A program made the position numbers and the translations under genes. Below are positions 15,965 to 24,874 of a stretch of 64,000 nt of DNA, in pieces; within the stretch, counting starts at the first letter, position 1; each line of letters begins with the position of its first letter. Location of the stretch: positions 1-64,000 of the forward strand of contig JACKOX010000002.1 of the NCBI GenBank assembly GCA_024233975.1, in the 5' to 3' direction. The notes below the pieces were generated by a model. That model was not told where the DNA came from. It did no database searches and saw only the letters and a list, made by a program, of their open reading frames with translations. The stretch comes from Rhodanobacteraceae bacterium (GTDB lineage Bacteria; Pseudomonadota; Gammaproteobacteria; Xanthomonadales; Xanthomonadaceae).

Positions 15965-17734
15965 ATGATGAATGCCTCGCAATGGCTGGTGAAAGCGCTG
16001 CTCGACGAGGGCGTGGACACCATCTTTGGCTACCCGGGCGGTGCGATCATGCCGTTCTACGATGCCCTGCATGGTTCGCCACTGCGCCACATCCTGGTGC
16101 GCCACGAGCAGGGAGCGGCGTTCGCCGCGAATGGCTACGCTCGCGCCAGTGGTCGGGTTGGCGTCTGCGTAGCGACCTCAGGCCCCGGCGCGACCAACCT
16201 GATCACCGGTATCGCCGACGCCATGCTGGACTCGGTGCCAATGGTCTGCATCACCGGTCAGGTGCCGACCGGCCTGATGGGCACCGATGCCTTCCAGGAG
16301 GTCGACGTGTTCGGCATGACCATGCCGGTGGTCAAGCACAGCTTCCTCGTGCGCCGGGCCGAAGATTTGCCGTCGGTGCTGCACGAAGCCTTCCGGCTGG
16401 CGCGCAACGGGCGGCCGGGTCCCGTGTTGATCGATCTGCCGAAGGACGTGCAGATCGCCGATGCATCGGAACTGCCCGCCTATGTGCCAGCGGTTCGCAT
16501 GCCGCTGCCCGCGGCGGGCGAGGCTGGCCTGCACGCGGCGGTGGCATTGATGGCACACGCCCGACAGCCGGTGATCTACGCCGGTGGTGGCATCGTGCTC
16601 GGCGAGGCCGTCGATGCCTTCCGCGTATTCGCCGAAGCCGCGCAGCTGCCGGTGGTGCAGACCTTGAAGGGCCTGGGCTCGCTGCCCGACGAGCATCCGT
16701 TGAATCTCGGCATGCTCGGCATGCACGGCAGTCGCGCGGCGAACCTCGCGGTGCAGGAAGCCGATTTGTTGATCGTGGTTGGCGCGCGCTTCGATGATCG
16801 CGCCACGGGTCGTCTGGACGGTTTCGCGCCGCATGCGCGGGTGATTCATCTCGACGCCGATCCGGCGGAAATCGGCAAGCGTCGCAGCGCCGATGTTGCG
16901 GTGCTGGGCGAGCTGTCCACCAGCCTGTTCCGGTTGACACCGGCGGTCGGTGCGCAGCGACATGCACGCAACGGCTCCGCACGGGCAGCCTGGACGGCGA
17001 CCTGCTGCGAGCGGGCCGCAGAGCAGGCGCCGCGCTACGACTATCCGGGCCCGGACATCCACGCGCCGGCGATGTTGCGCGAACTCTCGCAGCGTGCGCC
17101 GGCAGCCGTTGTCTGCTGCGACGTCGGCCAGCACCAGATGTGGGTCGCGCAGCACTGGGCCTTCCAGCATCCACGCCAGCACCTCAGCAGTGGTGCATTG
17201 GGCGCCATGGGCTTCGGCCTGCCGGCGGCGATCGGTGCGCAGCTGGAAGATCCATCGGCGCAGATCATCTGCGTCAGTGGAGACGGCTCGTTCCTGATGA
17301 ACGTGCAGGAGCTGGCGACCGTGGCCCGCTATCAGCTGCCGATCAAGATCCTGCTGCTCGACAACCAGGCGCTGGGCATGGTCCGCCAGTGGCAGACGCT
17401 GTTCTTCGAGCGCCGCCACAGCGAGATCGACCTGTCCGACAACCCCGACTTCGTCGCGCTGGCGTCGGCCTTCGGCATCGCCGCCCACAGCGTCGCCACG
17501 CAGGCTGGACTCGGTGATGCCATCGACGCCTGGCTGGCGCATGACGGGCCGGCGCTACTGCACGTCGCCATCGACGCCGCGGCCGGTGTCTGGCCACTGG
17601 TTCCGCCCAATCGCAGCAACGCCGAGATGCTCGACGGCGATGCCGATGAACTCGCGCCGCTGCCGCTGCCTGAAAAACATCCCTCCAAAACCACCGCGAT
17701 CACCGAGGAAATTCCCGATGCGATATCAACTTGA
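15965..17734 (+). CDS. ilvG: Acetolactate synthase large (catalytic) subunit
   Basis: 589 residues. A thiamine-diphosphate enzyme that condenses two pyruvates, or pyruvate with 2-ketobutyrate. The N-terminal block IFGYPGGAIMPFYDAL and RHEQGAAFAANGYARASG contains the catalytic glutamate. The C-terminal ThDP motif is GDGSFLMNVQELATVARYQLPIKILLLDN. It starts 9 bp after ilvC (ATG 15965 or 15968, with GGGAG upstream) and overlaps ilvM by 17 bp. The small neighbouring subunit is of the IlvM type, so the pair resembles isozyme II. Confidence 0.95.
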   Translation: MMNASQWLVKALLDEGVDTIFGYPGGAIMPFYDALHGSPLRHILVRHEQGAAFAANGYARASGRVGVCVATSGPGATNLITGIADAMLDSVPMVCITGQVPTGLMGTDAFQEVDVFGMTMPVVKHSFLVRRAEDLPSVLHEAFRLARNGRPGPVLIDLPKDVQIADASELPAYVPAVRMPLPAAGEAGLHAAVALMAHARQPVIYAGGGIVLGEAVDAFRVFAEAAQLPVVQTLKGLGSLPDEHPLNLGMLGMHGSRAANLAVQEADLLIVVGARFDDRATGRLDGFAPHARVIHLDADPAEIGKRRSADVAVLGELSTSLFRLTPAVGAQRHARNGSARAAWTATCCERAAEQAPRYDYPGPDIHAPAMLRELSQRAPAAVVCCDVGQHQMWVAQHWAFQHPRQHLSSGALGAMGFGLPAAIGAQLEDPSAQIICVSGDGSFLMNVQELATVARYQLPIKILLLDNQALGMVRQWQTLFFERRHSEIDLSDNPDFVALASAFGIAAHSVATQAGLGDAIDAWLAHDGPALLHVAIDAAAGVWPLVPPNRSNAEMLDGDADELAPLPLPEKHPSKTTAITEEIPDAIST

Positions 17735-17954
17735 CCTGACCCTTCGACAGGCCGAAGGCGCACTGAACCGCGTGATCGGCGCCGCCGAACGTCGCGGCTA
17801 CCGACCGCTGAAGGTTGATGGCGAAACCCAGTCCGACGGTGATCGCTGGCATCTGCGACTCACCGTCGAAGGCGAGCAGGATGACCTGCAGCTGCGCGAG
17901 CAGCTGGCCAAGCTCTACGACTGTCTGCACGTGCAGGTGTCGACATGTCCCTGA
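17718..17954 (+). CDS. ilvM: Acetolactate synthase small (regulatory) subunit, IlvM type
   Basis: 78 residues with one ACT-like fold (MRYQLDLTLRQAEGALNRVIGAAERRGY ... VEGEQDDLQLREQLAKLYDCLHVQV). The size and sequence are IlvM-like and not the longer IlvN/IlvH types. It overlaps the end of ilvG by 17 bp and the start of ilvE by 10 bp, which points to translational coupling. Confidence 0.88.
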   Translation: MRYQLDLTLRQAEGALNRVIGAAERRGYRPLKVDGETQSDGDRWHLRLTVEGEQDDLQLREQLAKLYDCLHVQVSTCP

Positions 17955-18883
17955 CCGCCACCAACGCTGCAGACAGCGGGACGGAAAGCGTCGCGGCCCC
18001 TTCCACGGGCGCAGCGGCCAGCCCGGCGCCGAGCTACTGGCTGGACGGTCGCCTGATCGATCCTTCGCAGCCGGTGGCGCCGCTGAACACGCATGCGCTG
18101 CATTACGGCAGTGCGGTGTTTGAAGGCATCCGCAGCTATGCCACCGCCGATGGCGCCGCGGTATTCCGCCTGCCCGAGCACATGGAGCGCATGCGCCGGG
18201 GCGCCGCGATGATCGGCATGGACTTCGACGTCGAGCTTGGCACGCGTGCGGTGCTCGAAACGCTGCGTGCGAACGGTCATCGCGATGCCTACATCCGGCC
18301 GTTGGCCTGGTTCGGCGTTGGCAGCTTCGGTCTCGATGTCGAAGGCCATCCGCCACACCTGATGGTGGCGACCTCGTCGACCAACGTGCATCTCACCGGC
18401 GGCCGCGCACGGGTATCGGTGTCCAGATGGCGACGCAATCCGTCCAGCTCGCTGCCGCCTCTGAAGCTTTGCGGCGCCTACGTGAACTCGATCCTCGCCA
18501 AGCGCGAAGCCAAGTCGCGCGGATTTGACGAAGCCCTGTTCGTCGATGCCGAAGGCAATGTGGTGGAGTGCACCGGAGCGAACGTGTTCATGGTGCGCAA
18601 TGGCCGTGTCACCGCCGTCGAACACGGCGACGCGCTGCCTGGCGTCACCCGCGACACACTGCTGCAGCTGAGTGGCGCCGAATCGCGAACGGTGTCGCTG
18701 GCAGAATTGCTGGAAGCCGACGAAGTCTTCGCCTGTGGCACCGCCGCCGAGGTCGCGCCCATGGCCGAAATTGACGGCCATGGATTTGGCGCCAATCCGG
18801 TCACCCGCGAGCTGCAGGAGCTGTATGCGCGCGTGGTGCGCGGCCAGTCGGCCGATCACCGGCACTGGCTGACGTCGGTCTAG
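17945..18883 (+). CDS. ilvE: Branched-chain amino-acid aminotransferase
   Basis: 312 residues, fold type IV PLP enzyme. It performs the last step to valine, leucine and isoleucine. HALHYGSAVFEGIRSY and IRPLAWFGVG are substrate- and cofactor-binding blocks. The probable PLP lysine is Lys174 in PPLKLCGAYVNSILAK, where E. coli IlvE has AAKAGGNY. VECTGANVFMVRNG and GVTRDTLLQL complete the signature. It has an unusual alanine- and serine-rich N-terminal extension of about 25 residues. It overlaps ilvM by 10 bp. Confidence 0.93.
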   Translation: MSLTATNAADSGTESVAAPSTGAAASPAPSYWLDGRLIDPSQPVAPLNTHALHYGSAVFEGIRSYATADGAAVFRLPEHMERMRRGAAMIGMDFDVELGTRAVLETLRANGHRDAYIRPLAWFGVGSFGLDVEGHPPHLMVATSSTNVHLTGGRARVSVSRWRRNPSSSLPPLKLCGAYVNSILAKREAKSRGFDEALFVDAEGNVVECTGANVFMVRNGRVTAVEHGDALPGVTRDTLLQLSGAESRTVSLAELLEADEVFACGTAAEVAPMAEIDGHGFGANPVTRELQELYARVVRGQSADHRHWLTSV

Positions 18884-18886
18884 GCC

Positions 18887-20077
18887 ATGGACGTCGCGCG
18901 CGCAGCGGTCGTTGAGTCCCACGTCGATGCGGATGACCGCGTCGACGTAGGCGACGTGCTGCGCGCCCAGCATCGACTGCGCCGCCACCTCCCGATCACC
19001 CCGCTGCACTACGCCGAACGCTTCGGCTGCTGGCTGAAGCTGGAGAACCTGCAGCACACTGGCTCCTACAAGGTGCGTGGTGCGCTGAATGCGCTGCTGG
19101 CGGCGGCTGAACGCGGTGATGATCGCCCGGTGATTGCTGCCTCCGCCGGCAACCACGCGCAGGGCCTGGCCTGGGCCGGCTATCGCCTGCGTCATCCGGT
19201 GATCACCGTGATGCCGCGCAACGCGCCGGAGAACAAGGTTGCCGGCGTCTCGCACTGGGGCGCGACGGTGCGCCTGCATGGCGACTGCTTCGATGAGGCC
19301 CGGCAGTTCGCCATGGATCTCGCCGAGCGCAACGGCTATCGCTTCCTGTCCGCCTTCGACGATCCCGACGTGATCGCCGGGCAGGGCACGGTGGGTCTGG
19401 AGCTGGCCGAGCACCTGCCTGACGTGGTCATCGTGCCGATTGGTGGTGGTGGTCTGGCCGCCGGCGTGGCGCTGGCATTGAAGACGCAGGGCGTGCGCAT
19501 CGTAGGCGCGCAGATCGAAGGTGTGGACGTGATGGCGAATCGACTGCGTGCCAGCAGTGATGACATCAGCGTCGATGCGGTCGCGGCGACGCTGGGTGAT
19601 GGTGTGCGCGTGGCCGACCCCGGTCGCCTGACCCGGCGCATCCTGCAGTCGCGCATCGACGACGTGGTGGTCGTGCGCGAGGCCGAGCTGCGCGAAACCC
19701 TGGTTCGGCTTCTGCTCGAGGTCCATGTGCTGGCCGAAGGCGCCGGTGCCCTGGCGCTGGCGGCGGGTCGTCGCGTGCCCGGCAAACGCAAGTGCGCGGT
19801 GGTCTCCGGGGGCAACATCGATGCCGCCGTCATTGCCCAGCTGCTGTCCGAAGTGCGTCCGCGCGCGCCGCGTCGGCCACGGCGACGCACCGCGTTGCCG
19901 CCGACGCCACCAGCGTTCCGCACCGATGCCGCCGTCGCGATTTCCCGTATTGCCGGCGGCGCGGATGGCGCCGCTCGTCAGGAGTCCTACCCCCGTTCCT
20001 CGTCGCCGAAATCCTCCCGCGACTCCGCGCTAGCGACGCCGCGCGCGACGCGTACCGAATCCCCCGTTGAGGCATGA
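18887..20077 (+). CDS. ilvA: Threonine dehydratase without regulatory domain
   Basis: 396 residues. A fold type II PLP enzyme turning threonine into 2-ketobutyrate for isoleucine. The PLP lysine is Lys62 in TGSYKVRGALNAL, and the phosphate-binding loop is IVPIGGGGLAAG. The catalytic domain ends near residue 325. The last 70 or so residues are a proline-, arginine- and serine-rich tail instead of the C-terminal ACT-like domain that senses isoleucine in biosynthetic IlvA. It therefore looks like the short 'TdcB-like' form but its position in the operon implies biosynthesis. Starts 3 bp after ilvE; overlaps leuA by 4 bp (ATGA). Confidence 0.9.
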   Translation: MDVARAAVVESHVDADDRVDVGDVLRAQHRLRRHLPITPLHYAERFGCWLKLENLQHTGSYKVRGALNALLAAAERGDDRPVIAASAGNHAQGLAWAGYRLRHPVITVMPRNAPENKVAGVSHWGATVRLHGDCFDEARQFAMDLAERNGYRFLSAFDDPDVIAGQGTVGLELAEHLPDVVIVPIGGGGLAAGVALALKTQGVRIVGAQIEGVDVMANRLRASSDDISVDAVAATLGDGVRVADPGRLTRRILQSRIDDVVVVREAELRETLVRLLLEVHVLAEGAGALALAAGRRVPGKRKCAVVSGGNIDAAVIAQLLSEVRPRAPRRPRRRTALPPTPPAFRTDAAVAISRIAGGADGAARQESYPRSSSPKSSRDSALATPRATRTESPVEA

Positions 20078-21690
20078 ATCGCATGAATCCACCCGCACCG
20101 GACCATGTCCGCATCTTCGACACCACGCTGCGCGATGGTGAGCAATCGCCGGGCTGCAGCATGACCGCCGCGCAGAAGCTGCGCTTCGCCCACGCGCTGG
20201 CCGATCTCGGCGTCGACATCATCGAGACTGGCTTCCCGATCAGTTCCGATGCCGATGCCTCGGCCAGTGTCGCGATTGCCCGCGAGGTGCGCGGGCCCAC
20301 GCTGGCCGCGCTGGCGCGCTGCCACCCGGACGACATCGACACGGCGGCAAGGGTGCTGGAATCTGCCGACAAGCCGCGCCTGCATGTGTTCATCTCCACC
20401 AGCCCACTGCATCGCGAGCACAAGCTGGGCATGGATCGCGAGCAGGTTCTGGCCCGCGCCATCGAAGGCGTGCAGCGGGCGCGGCAGTTGATGGACGACG
20501 TCGAGTTCTCCGCCGAGGACGCGTTGCGGACCGAGCCGGACTTCCTCGCCGAGATCTGCGCTGCCGCTTACGAAGCCGGCGCGCGCACGCTGAACATCCC
20601 AGACACCGTCGGCTACACCACGCCAGCCGAGATCCGCGCGCTGTTCGAGTTCCTGCGCGCGCGAATCCCGCAGGAAGATGCGGTGTTCAGCGCGCATTGT
20701 CACGACGACCTCGGCCTCGCCGTCGCCAACAGCCTGGCGGCGATCGAGGGAGGTGCGCGACAGGTCGAATGCACCATCAACGGCATCGGCGAGCGCGCAG
20801 GCAACTGCGCGATGGAGGAATTGGTCACCGCGCTGCGCGTGCGCGAGGCTTTCTTCAGCGCGCGCACCGGCATCGACAGCCGCCGGCTGGTGCCGACCTC
20901 GCGCCTGCTCACCCGCATGACCGGCATGAGCGTGCAGCGCAACAAGGCCATCGTCGGCGCCAATGCCTTCGCCCACGAGTCGGGCATCCATCAGCACGGG
21001 ATGCTGCGTCATCCGGGTACCTACGAAATCCTCGAGCCGGAATCGGTGGGCTGGTCGAAGTCGCAGATCGTGCTGGGTCGGCACAGCGGTCGCGCCGCGC
21101 TGGCCGATCGCCTCGGCGAACTCGGCTTTCATCCCGAGGAAGCGCAGCTCAACCAGATCTTTGGCGCCTTCAAGTCGCTGGCGGAAAAGAAGCGAGAAGT
21201 CTTCGACGCCGATATCGAAGCGCTGGCGCTGGGTGCGGATGCCAGCGCGGCCAGCGGCTGGCGCCTGCTGCGGCTGCACGTCAGCACCGGTGTGTCGGAC
21301 GACACGTTGCCGACGGCCAGCGTCGAGCTGCAGTCGCCGGACGGCGGTCGCATTGCCGAGGCGGCCACCGGTGACGGTCCGGTGCATGCCCTGTTCGCCG
21401 CTTTGGCGCGCGCTACCGGCGTGGAACTCGATGTCGATGGCTACCAGGTGTCCAGCGTCACCACCGGCGACGACGCGCAGGGACAGGCCAACCTCGTCGT
21501 TCGCGTCGGCGAGGCCGAATACACCGGCAACGGCACCAGCACTGACATCCTCGAAGCCAGCGCGCTGGCCTGGATTGATGTGCTCAACCGCCTGCGCCGT
21601 CGCGGCGAGATCGAGGTCGCCGACGCGCCGCGCATCACCCCCATCAACGATGCCTCCGCGACGCGAGTACGTCGCGTCGCCAGTGCCTGA
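20074..21690 (+). CDS. leuA: 2-isopropylmalate synthase
   Basis: 538 residues, full length. It condenses acetyl-CoA with 2-ketoisovalerate, committing carbon to leucine. The N-terminal TIM-barrel contains DTTLRDGEQSPG and the metal-binding histidines in SAHCHDDLG (His208, His210); NGIGERAGN and HESGIHQHG follow. The C-terminal LeuA dimer domain (about 400-525, ending GNGTSTDILEASALA) is present, so leucine feedback control is possible. The ATGA overlap with ilvA indicates coupling. Confidence 0.96.
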   Translation: MNRMNPPAPDHVRIFDTTLRDGEQSPGCSMTAAQKLRFAHALADLGVDIIETGFPISSDADASASVAIAREVRGPTLAALARCHPDDIDTAARVLESADKPRLHVFISTSPLHREHKLGMDREQVLARAIEGVQRARQLMDDVEFSAEDALRTEPDFLAEICAAAYEAGARTLNIPDTVGYTTPAEIRALFEFLRARIPQEDAVFSAHCHDDLGLAVANSLAAIEGGARQVECTINGIGERAGNCAMEELVTALRVREAFFSARTGIDSRRLVPTSRLLTRMTGMSVQRNKAIVGANAFAHESGIHQHGMLRHPGTYEILEPESVGWSKSQIVLGRHSGRAALADRLGELGFHPEEAQLNQIFGAFKSLAEKKREVFDADIEALALGADASAASGWRLLRLHVSTGVSDDTLPTASVELQSPDGGRIAEAATGDGPVHALFAALARATGVELDVDGYQVSSVTTGDDAQGQANLVVRVGEAEYTGNGTSTDILEASALAWIDVLNRLRRRGEIEVADAPRITPINDASATRVRRVASA

Positions 21691-21708
21691 ACGCAAGGAT
21701 GCCCATTC

Positions 21709-23166
21709 ATGAGTGACGCTTCCGCTTCTTCGCCGCGCACCCTGTTCGACAAGCTATGGGACGCACATGCCGTCGTTCCGGAAAGTGATGACGCACCGGC
21801 GGTGCTGTACATCGACCTGCACCTGATCCATGAGGTCACCACGCCGCAGGCTTTCGCCGAACTCGATGCACGCGGGCTTCCCGTTCATCGGCCCGAGAGG
21901 ACGTTCGGCACGCTGGATCACTCGACGCCGACGTCAGCGCCCGATGCTTCTGGGCAGCGACAGTTCGCGAGCGCCGAGGCGAAGCATCAGGTCGACACGC
22001 TGCGCCGAAACTGCGAGCGACATGGCATCGAGCTGTTCGACTTTGACAGCCCGGCACGCGGCATCGTGCACGTGGCCGCACCCGAACAGGGACTGACCCA
22101 GCCGGGTATGACCATCGTCTGCGGTGACAGCCACACCGCCACGCACGGCGCTTTCGGTGCGCTGGCCTTCGGTATCGGCACCAGCGAAGTGGGCCATGTG
22201 CTGGCCACGCAATGCCTGCTGCAGCGACGCCCGAAGAGCATGGCGATCGAGGTCGGGGGCGAGCTGCCGGCGGACGTGGGCGCCAAGGACCTGATCCTGC
22301 ACATCATCGGCCAGATTGGTGTCGACGGCGGCACCGGCCACGTCATCGAATACCGCGGCGAAGCGATCCGCGCGCTGTCGATGGAATCGCGCATGACCCT
22401 GTGCAACATGTCGATCGAAGCCGGCGCTCGTGCCGGTCTGGTCGCTGCGGACCAGACCACCTTCGACTACCTCGCCGCCACGCCGCGCGCGCCGAAGGGC
22501 GAAGCTTTCGATGAGGCTGTCCGCGACTGGTCGCAATGGCACAGCGATGCGGGTGCGACGTTCGACCGCGTGGTGCGCATTGACGCCACGGCAGTGCGCC
22601 CGGCGATGACCTGGGGCACGCATCCCGGCCAGGTACTCGCTGTGGACGAAGCCGTTCCTGTCGACGCACCGTCTCGCGCCACCGGCTACATGGGCTTTGC
22701 GGCGGGCCAGTCGCCGCTGGGAACGCCGGTGGACGTGGTCTTTATCGGCAGCTGCACCAACGGTCGGCTGTCGGACATGCGCGAAGCCGCCGATGTGCTG
22801 CGTGGCCGTCGCGTCGATCCGCGCGTGCGCATGCTGGTGGTGCCTGGTTCCGAGGCCGTGCGCCGTGACGCCGAAGCCGAAGGCATCGATCGCATCGTCC
22901 GCGACGCCGGTGCCGAATGGCGCGAGCCCGGCTGCTCGATGTGCATCGCCATGAACGGCGATATCGTCGCGCCCGGCCAACTGGCCGTGTCGACCAGCAA
23001 CCGCAATTTCGAAGGCAGGCAGGGACCGGGTGCGCGTACCGTGCTGGCTTCGCCACGCACTGCCGCTGCCTGTGCCGTGGCGGGCGCGCTGGTTGATCCG
23101 CGCCAATTACCGCCGGTTGCGAAGGATGTCCCAAGCTTCACATCGCCCGAGGAGATCGCCGCATGA
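21709..23166 (+). CDS. leuC: 3-isopropylmalate dehydratase large subunit
   Basis: 485 residues, aconitase superfamily. The [4Fe-4S] cysteines lie in FIGSCTNGRLSDMREA and REPGCSMCIAMNGD; GDSHTATHGAFGALAFGIG is the substrate-binding block. With LeuD it isomerises 2- to 3-isopropylmalate. It starts 18 bp after leuA and overlaps leuD by 4 bp (ATGA). Confidence 0.96.
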   Translation: MSDASASSPRTLFDKLWDAHAVVPESDDAPAVLYIDLHLIHEVTTPQAFAELDARGLPVHRPERTFGTLDHSTPTSAPDASGQRQFASAEAKHQVDTLRRNCERHGIELFDFDSPARGIVHVAAPEQGLTQPGMTIVCGDSHTATHGAFGALAFGIGTSEVGHVLATQCLLQRRPKSMAIEVGGELPADVGAKDLILHIIGQIGVDGGTGHVIEYRGEAIRALSMESRMTLCNMSIEAGARAGLVAADQTTFDYLAATPRAPKGEAFDEAVRDWSQWHSDAGATFDRVVRIDATAVRPAMTWGTHPGQVLAVDEAVPVDAPSRATGYMGFAAGQSPLGTPVDVVFIGSCTNGRLSDMREAADVLRGRRVDPRVRMLVVPGSEAVRRDAEAEGIDRIVRDAGAEWREPGCSMCIAMNGDIVAPGQLAVSTSNRNFEGRQGPGARTVLASPRTAAACAVAGALVDPRQLPPVAKDVPSFTSPEEIAA

Positions 23167-23744
23167 AGCCGCTGGTCCAATTGCGATCCAAAACGGCTTG
23201 CCTGCCGGAACCGAACATCGACACTGATCGCATCATTCCGGCGCGATTCCTGACCACCACCGAGCGCGAGGGCCTTGGTCGCTTTGCGTTCCATGACGCT
23301 CGCCGTCGCCCTGACGGCAGCCTCGATCCGGATTTTCCGTTGAATCGCCCAGAAGCAGACGGCGCCGAGATCCTGGTTGCCGGACGCAACTTCGGCTGCG
23401 GTTCCTCGCGCGAACACGCGCCCTGGGCGCTGCTCGACCTCGGCCTGCGCGTGGTCATCAGCACCGAGATCGCCGACATCTTCCGCAGCAATGCGCTGAA
23501 GAACGGCCTGCTGGCGATCACCCTGCCGGAAGCGGTGGTCGATGCCCTGCTGGCGCAGCCTGGCGAGACGCTGGACGTCGATGTCGAACGCTGCGTGGTG
23601 CGTCTGCCGGATGGCGGCGAGCAGGAATTCGAGCTCGACGCCTTCGCCCGTACCTGCCTGCTGGATGGCGTTGATCCCATGGGCTGGCTGCTGGCCCGTC
23701 GCGCCGATATCACCCGATTCGAGGAGAACCGTCATGCGCGCTGA
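23163..23744 (+). CDS. leuD: 3-isopropylmalate dehydratase small subunit
   Basis: 193 residues, the swivelling domain partner of LeuC. NIDTDRIIPARFLTTTEREGLG and AGRNFGCGSSREHAPWAL are signature blocks. It overlaps leuC by 4 bp and leuB by 11 bp. Confidence 0.96.
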   Translation: MKPLVQLRSKTACLPEPNIDTDRIIPARFLTTTEREGLGRFAFHDARRRPDGSLDPDFPLNRPEADGAEILVAGRNFGCGSSREHAPWALLDLGLRVVISTEIADIFRSNALKNGLLAITLPEAVVDALLAQPGETLDVDVERCVVRLPDGGEQEFELDAFARTCLLDGVDPMGWLLARRADITRFEENRHAR

Positions 23745-24828
23745 CATCGTCGTGTTGCCCGGCGACGGCATCGGCCCCGAGGTCACCGCCGCCGCCGTTC
23801 GCGTGCTGGAAACCATTGCCACGAGCTTCGGGCATGAGTTCCGCTTTGCGCGCCATCGCATCGGTGGCGATGCGATCGACGCGACGGGCGAGCCATTGCC
23901 GGACGAGACGCTGGCGGCCTGTCGCGATGCCGACGCCATCCTGCTCGGCGCGGTGGGTGGACCGAAGTGGAGCACCAGCGAGCCGCGCCCGGAACAGGGC
24001 CTGCTGGCGCTGCGAAAATCGCTGGACCTCTACGCCAACCTGCGCCCGGTGCGTCCGGAGCCAGTGGCGCTGGACGCCGCGCCGATCAAACCGCATCTGC
24101 TGGCTGGGGTCGATCTGCTGGTGGTGCGAGAGCTGACCGGTGGTCTCTATTTCGGCGAACGCCAGCGCGATGCGGATGGCGCCTCCGATCTGTGTCGTTA
24201 CAGCGTGGCCGAGATCGAGCGCGTGGTGCGCCGCGCCGCGCAGCTGGCGCAGCGTCGTCATCGCCGGCTGGTATCAGTGGACAAGGCCAACGTGCTGGAG
24301 ACCTCGCGGCTGTGGCGCGAAGTCACCACGCGGCTGGTTCGCGACGAGTTCCCCGGCGTGCAGCTGGAGCACCAGCTGGTCGACAGCATGGCCATGCATT
24401 TGATCGCCCGACCGCGCGAGTACGACGTGATCGTCACCGAGAACCTGTTTGGCGACATCCTCACCGACGAGGCCTCGGTGCTGGCCGGTTCCATGGGCCT
24501 GCTGCCATCGGCATCACTGGGAGAAGATCGGCGTGGCCTGTACGAACCCATCCACGGTTCGGCGCCGGACATTGCCGGTCGCGACATCGCCAATCCCTGC
24601 GGCGCGATCCTGAGCGGCGCCATGCTGCTGCGCCACACGCTGGGGCTTCCGGAGGAAGCGGAACTGATCGAGGCCGCGGTTTCCGATGCGCTGGCCAATG
24701 GTGCGATGACGGCCGATCTCGCCGCCCCTGGTCGCGCCATCGGTTGCAGCGCCATGGCCGACGCCGTGGTGGATTCATTGCGACATCGGTTGACGGACTG
24801 CCCGGTGGTGGCCGAGCTGCGCGACTGA
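23734..24828 (+). CDS. leuB: 3-isopropylmalate dehydrogenase
   Basis: 364 residues. It oxidises and decarboxylates 3-isopropylmalate with NAD+ to the keto acid of leucine. LPGDGIGPEV at the N-terminus and VTENLFGDILTDEASVLAGSMGLLPSASLG with the Mg2+-binding aspartates are diagnostic. ATG 23734 has GAGGAG upstream inside leuD. Last gene of the ilv-leu operon; a 46-bp gap separates it from the convergent protease gene. Confidence 0.96.
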   Translation: MRADIVVLPGDGIGPEVTAAAVRVLETIATSFGHEFRFARHRIGGDAIDATGEPLPDETLAACRDADAILLGAVGGPKWSTSEPRPEQGLLALRKSLDLYANLRPVRPEPVALDAAPIKPHLLAGVDLLVVRELTGGLYFGERQRDADGASDLCRYSVAEIERVVRRAAQLAQRRHRRLVSVDKANVLETSRLWREVTTRLVRDEFPGVQLEHQLVDSMAMHLIARPREYDVIVTENLFGDILTDEASVLAGSMGLLPSASLGEDRRGLYEPIHGSAPDIAGRDIANPCGAILSGAMLLRHTLGLPEEAELIEAAVSDALANGAMTADLAAPGRAIGCSAMADAVVDSLRHRLTDCPVVAELRD

Positions 24829-24874
24829 TGCGGGTGTTTGGTGCGCGGCGGTCCGGGGCTGGCCCGGGTCACCG

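Noticed and set aside
17915..19726. Long antisense frame across ilvM, ilvE and ilvA (about 600 codons)
   Set aside because: It covers several well-supported genes with overlapping starts and stops; composition is that of a shadow frame.
19987..21696. Long antisense frame across leuA
   Set aside because: Same reason; LeuA motifs on the plus strand are complete.
24853..24867. Small hairpin CCGGG/CCCGG between leuB and the protease gene
   Set aside because: Only five pairs and no T run; too weak to call a terminator.
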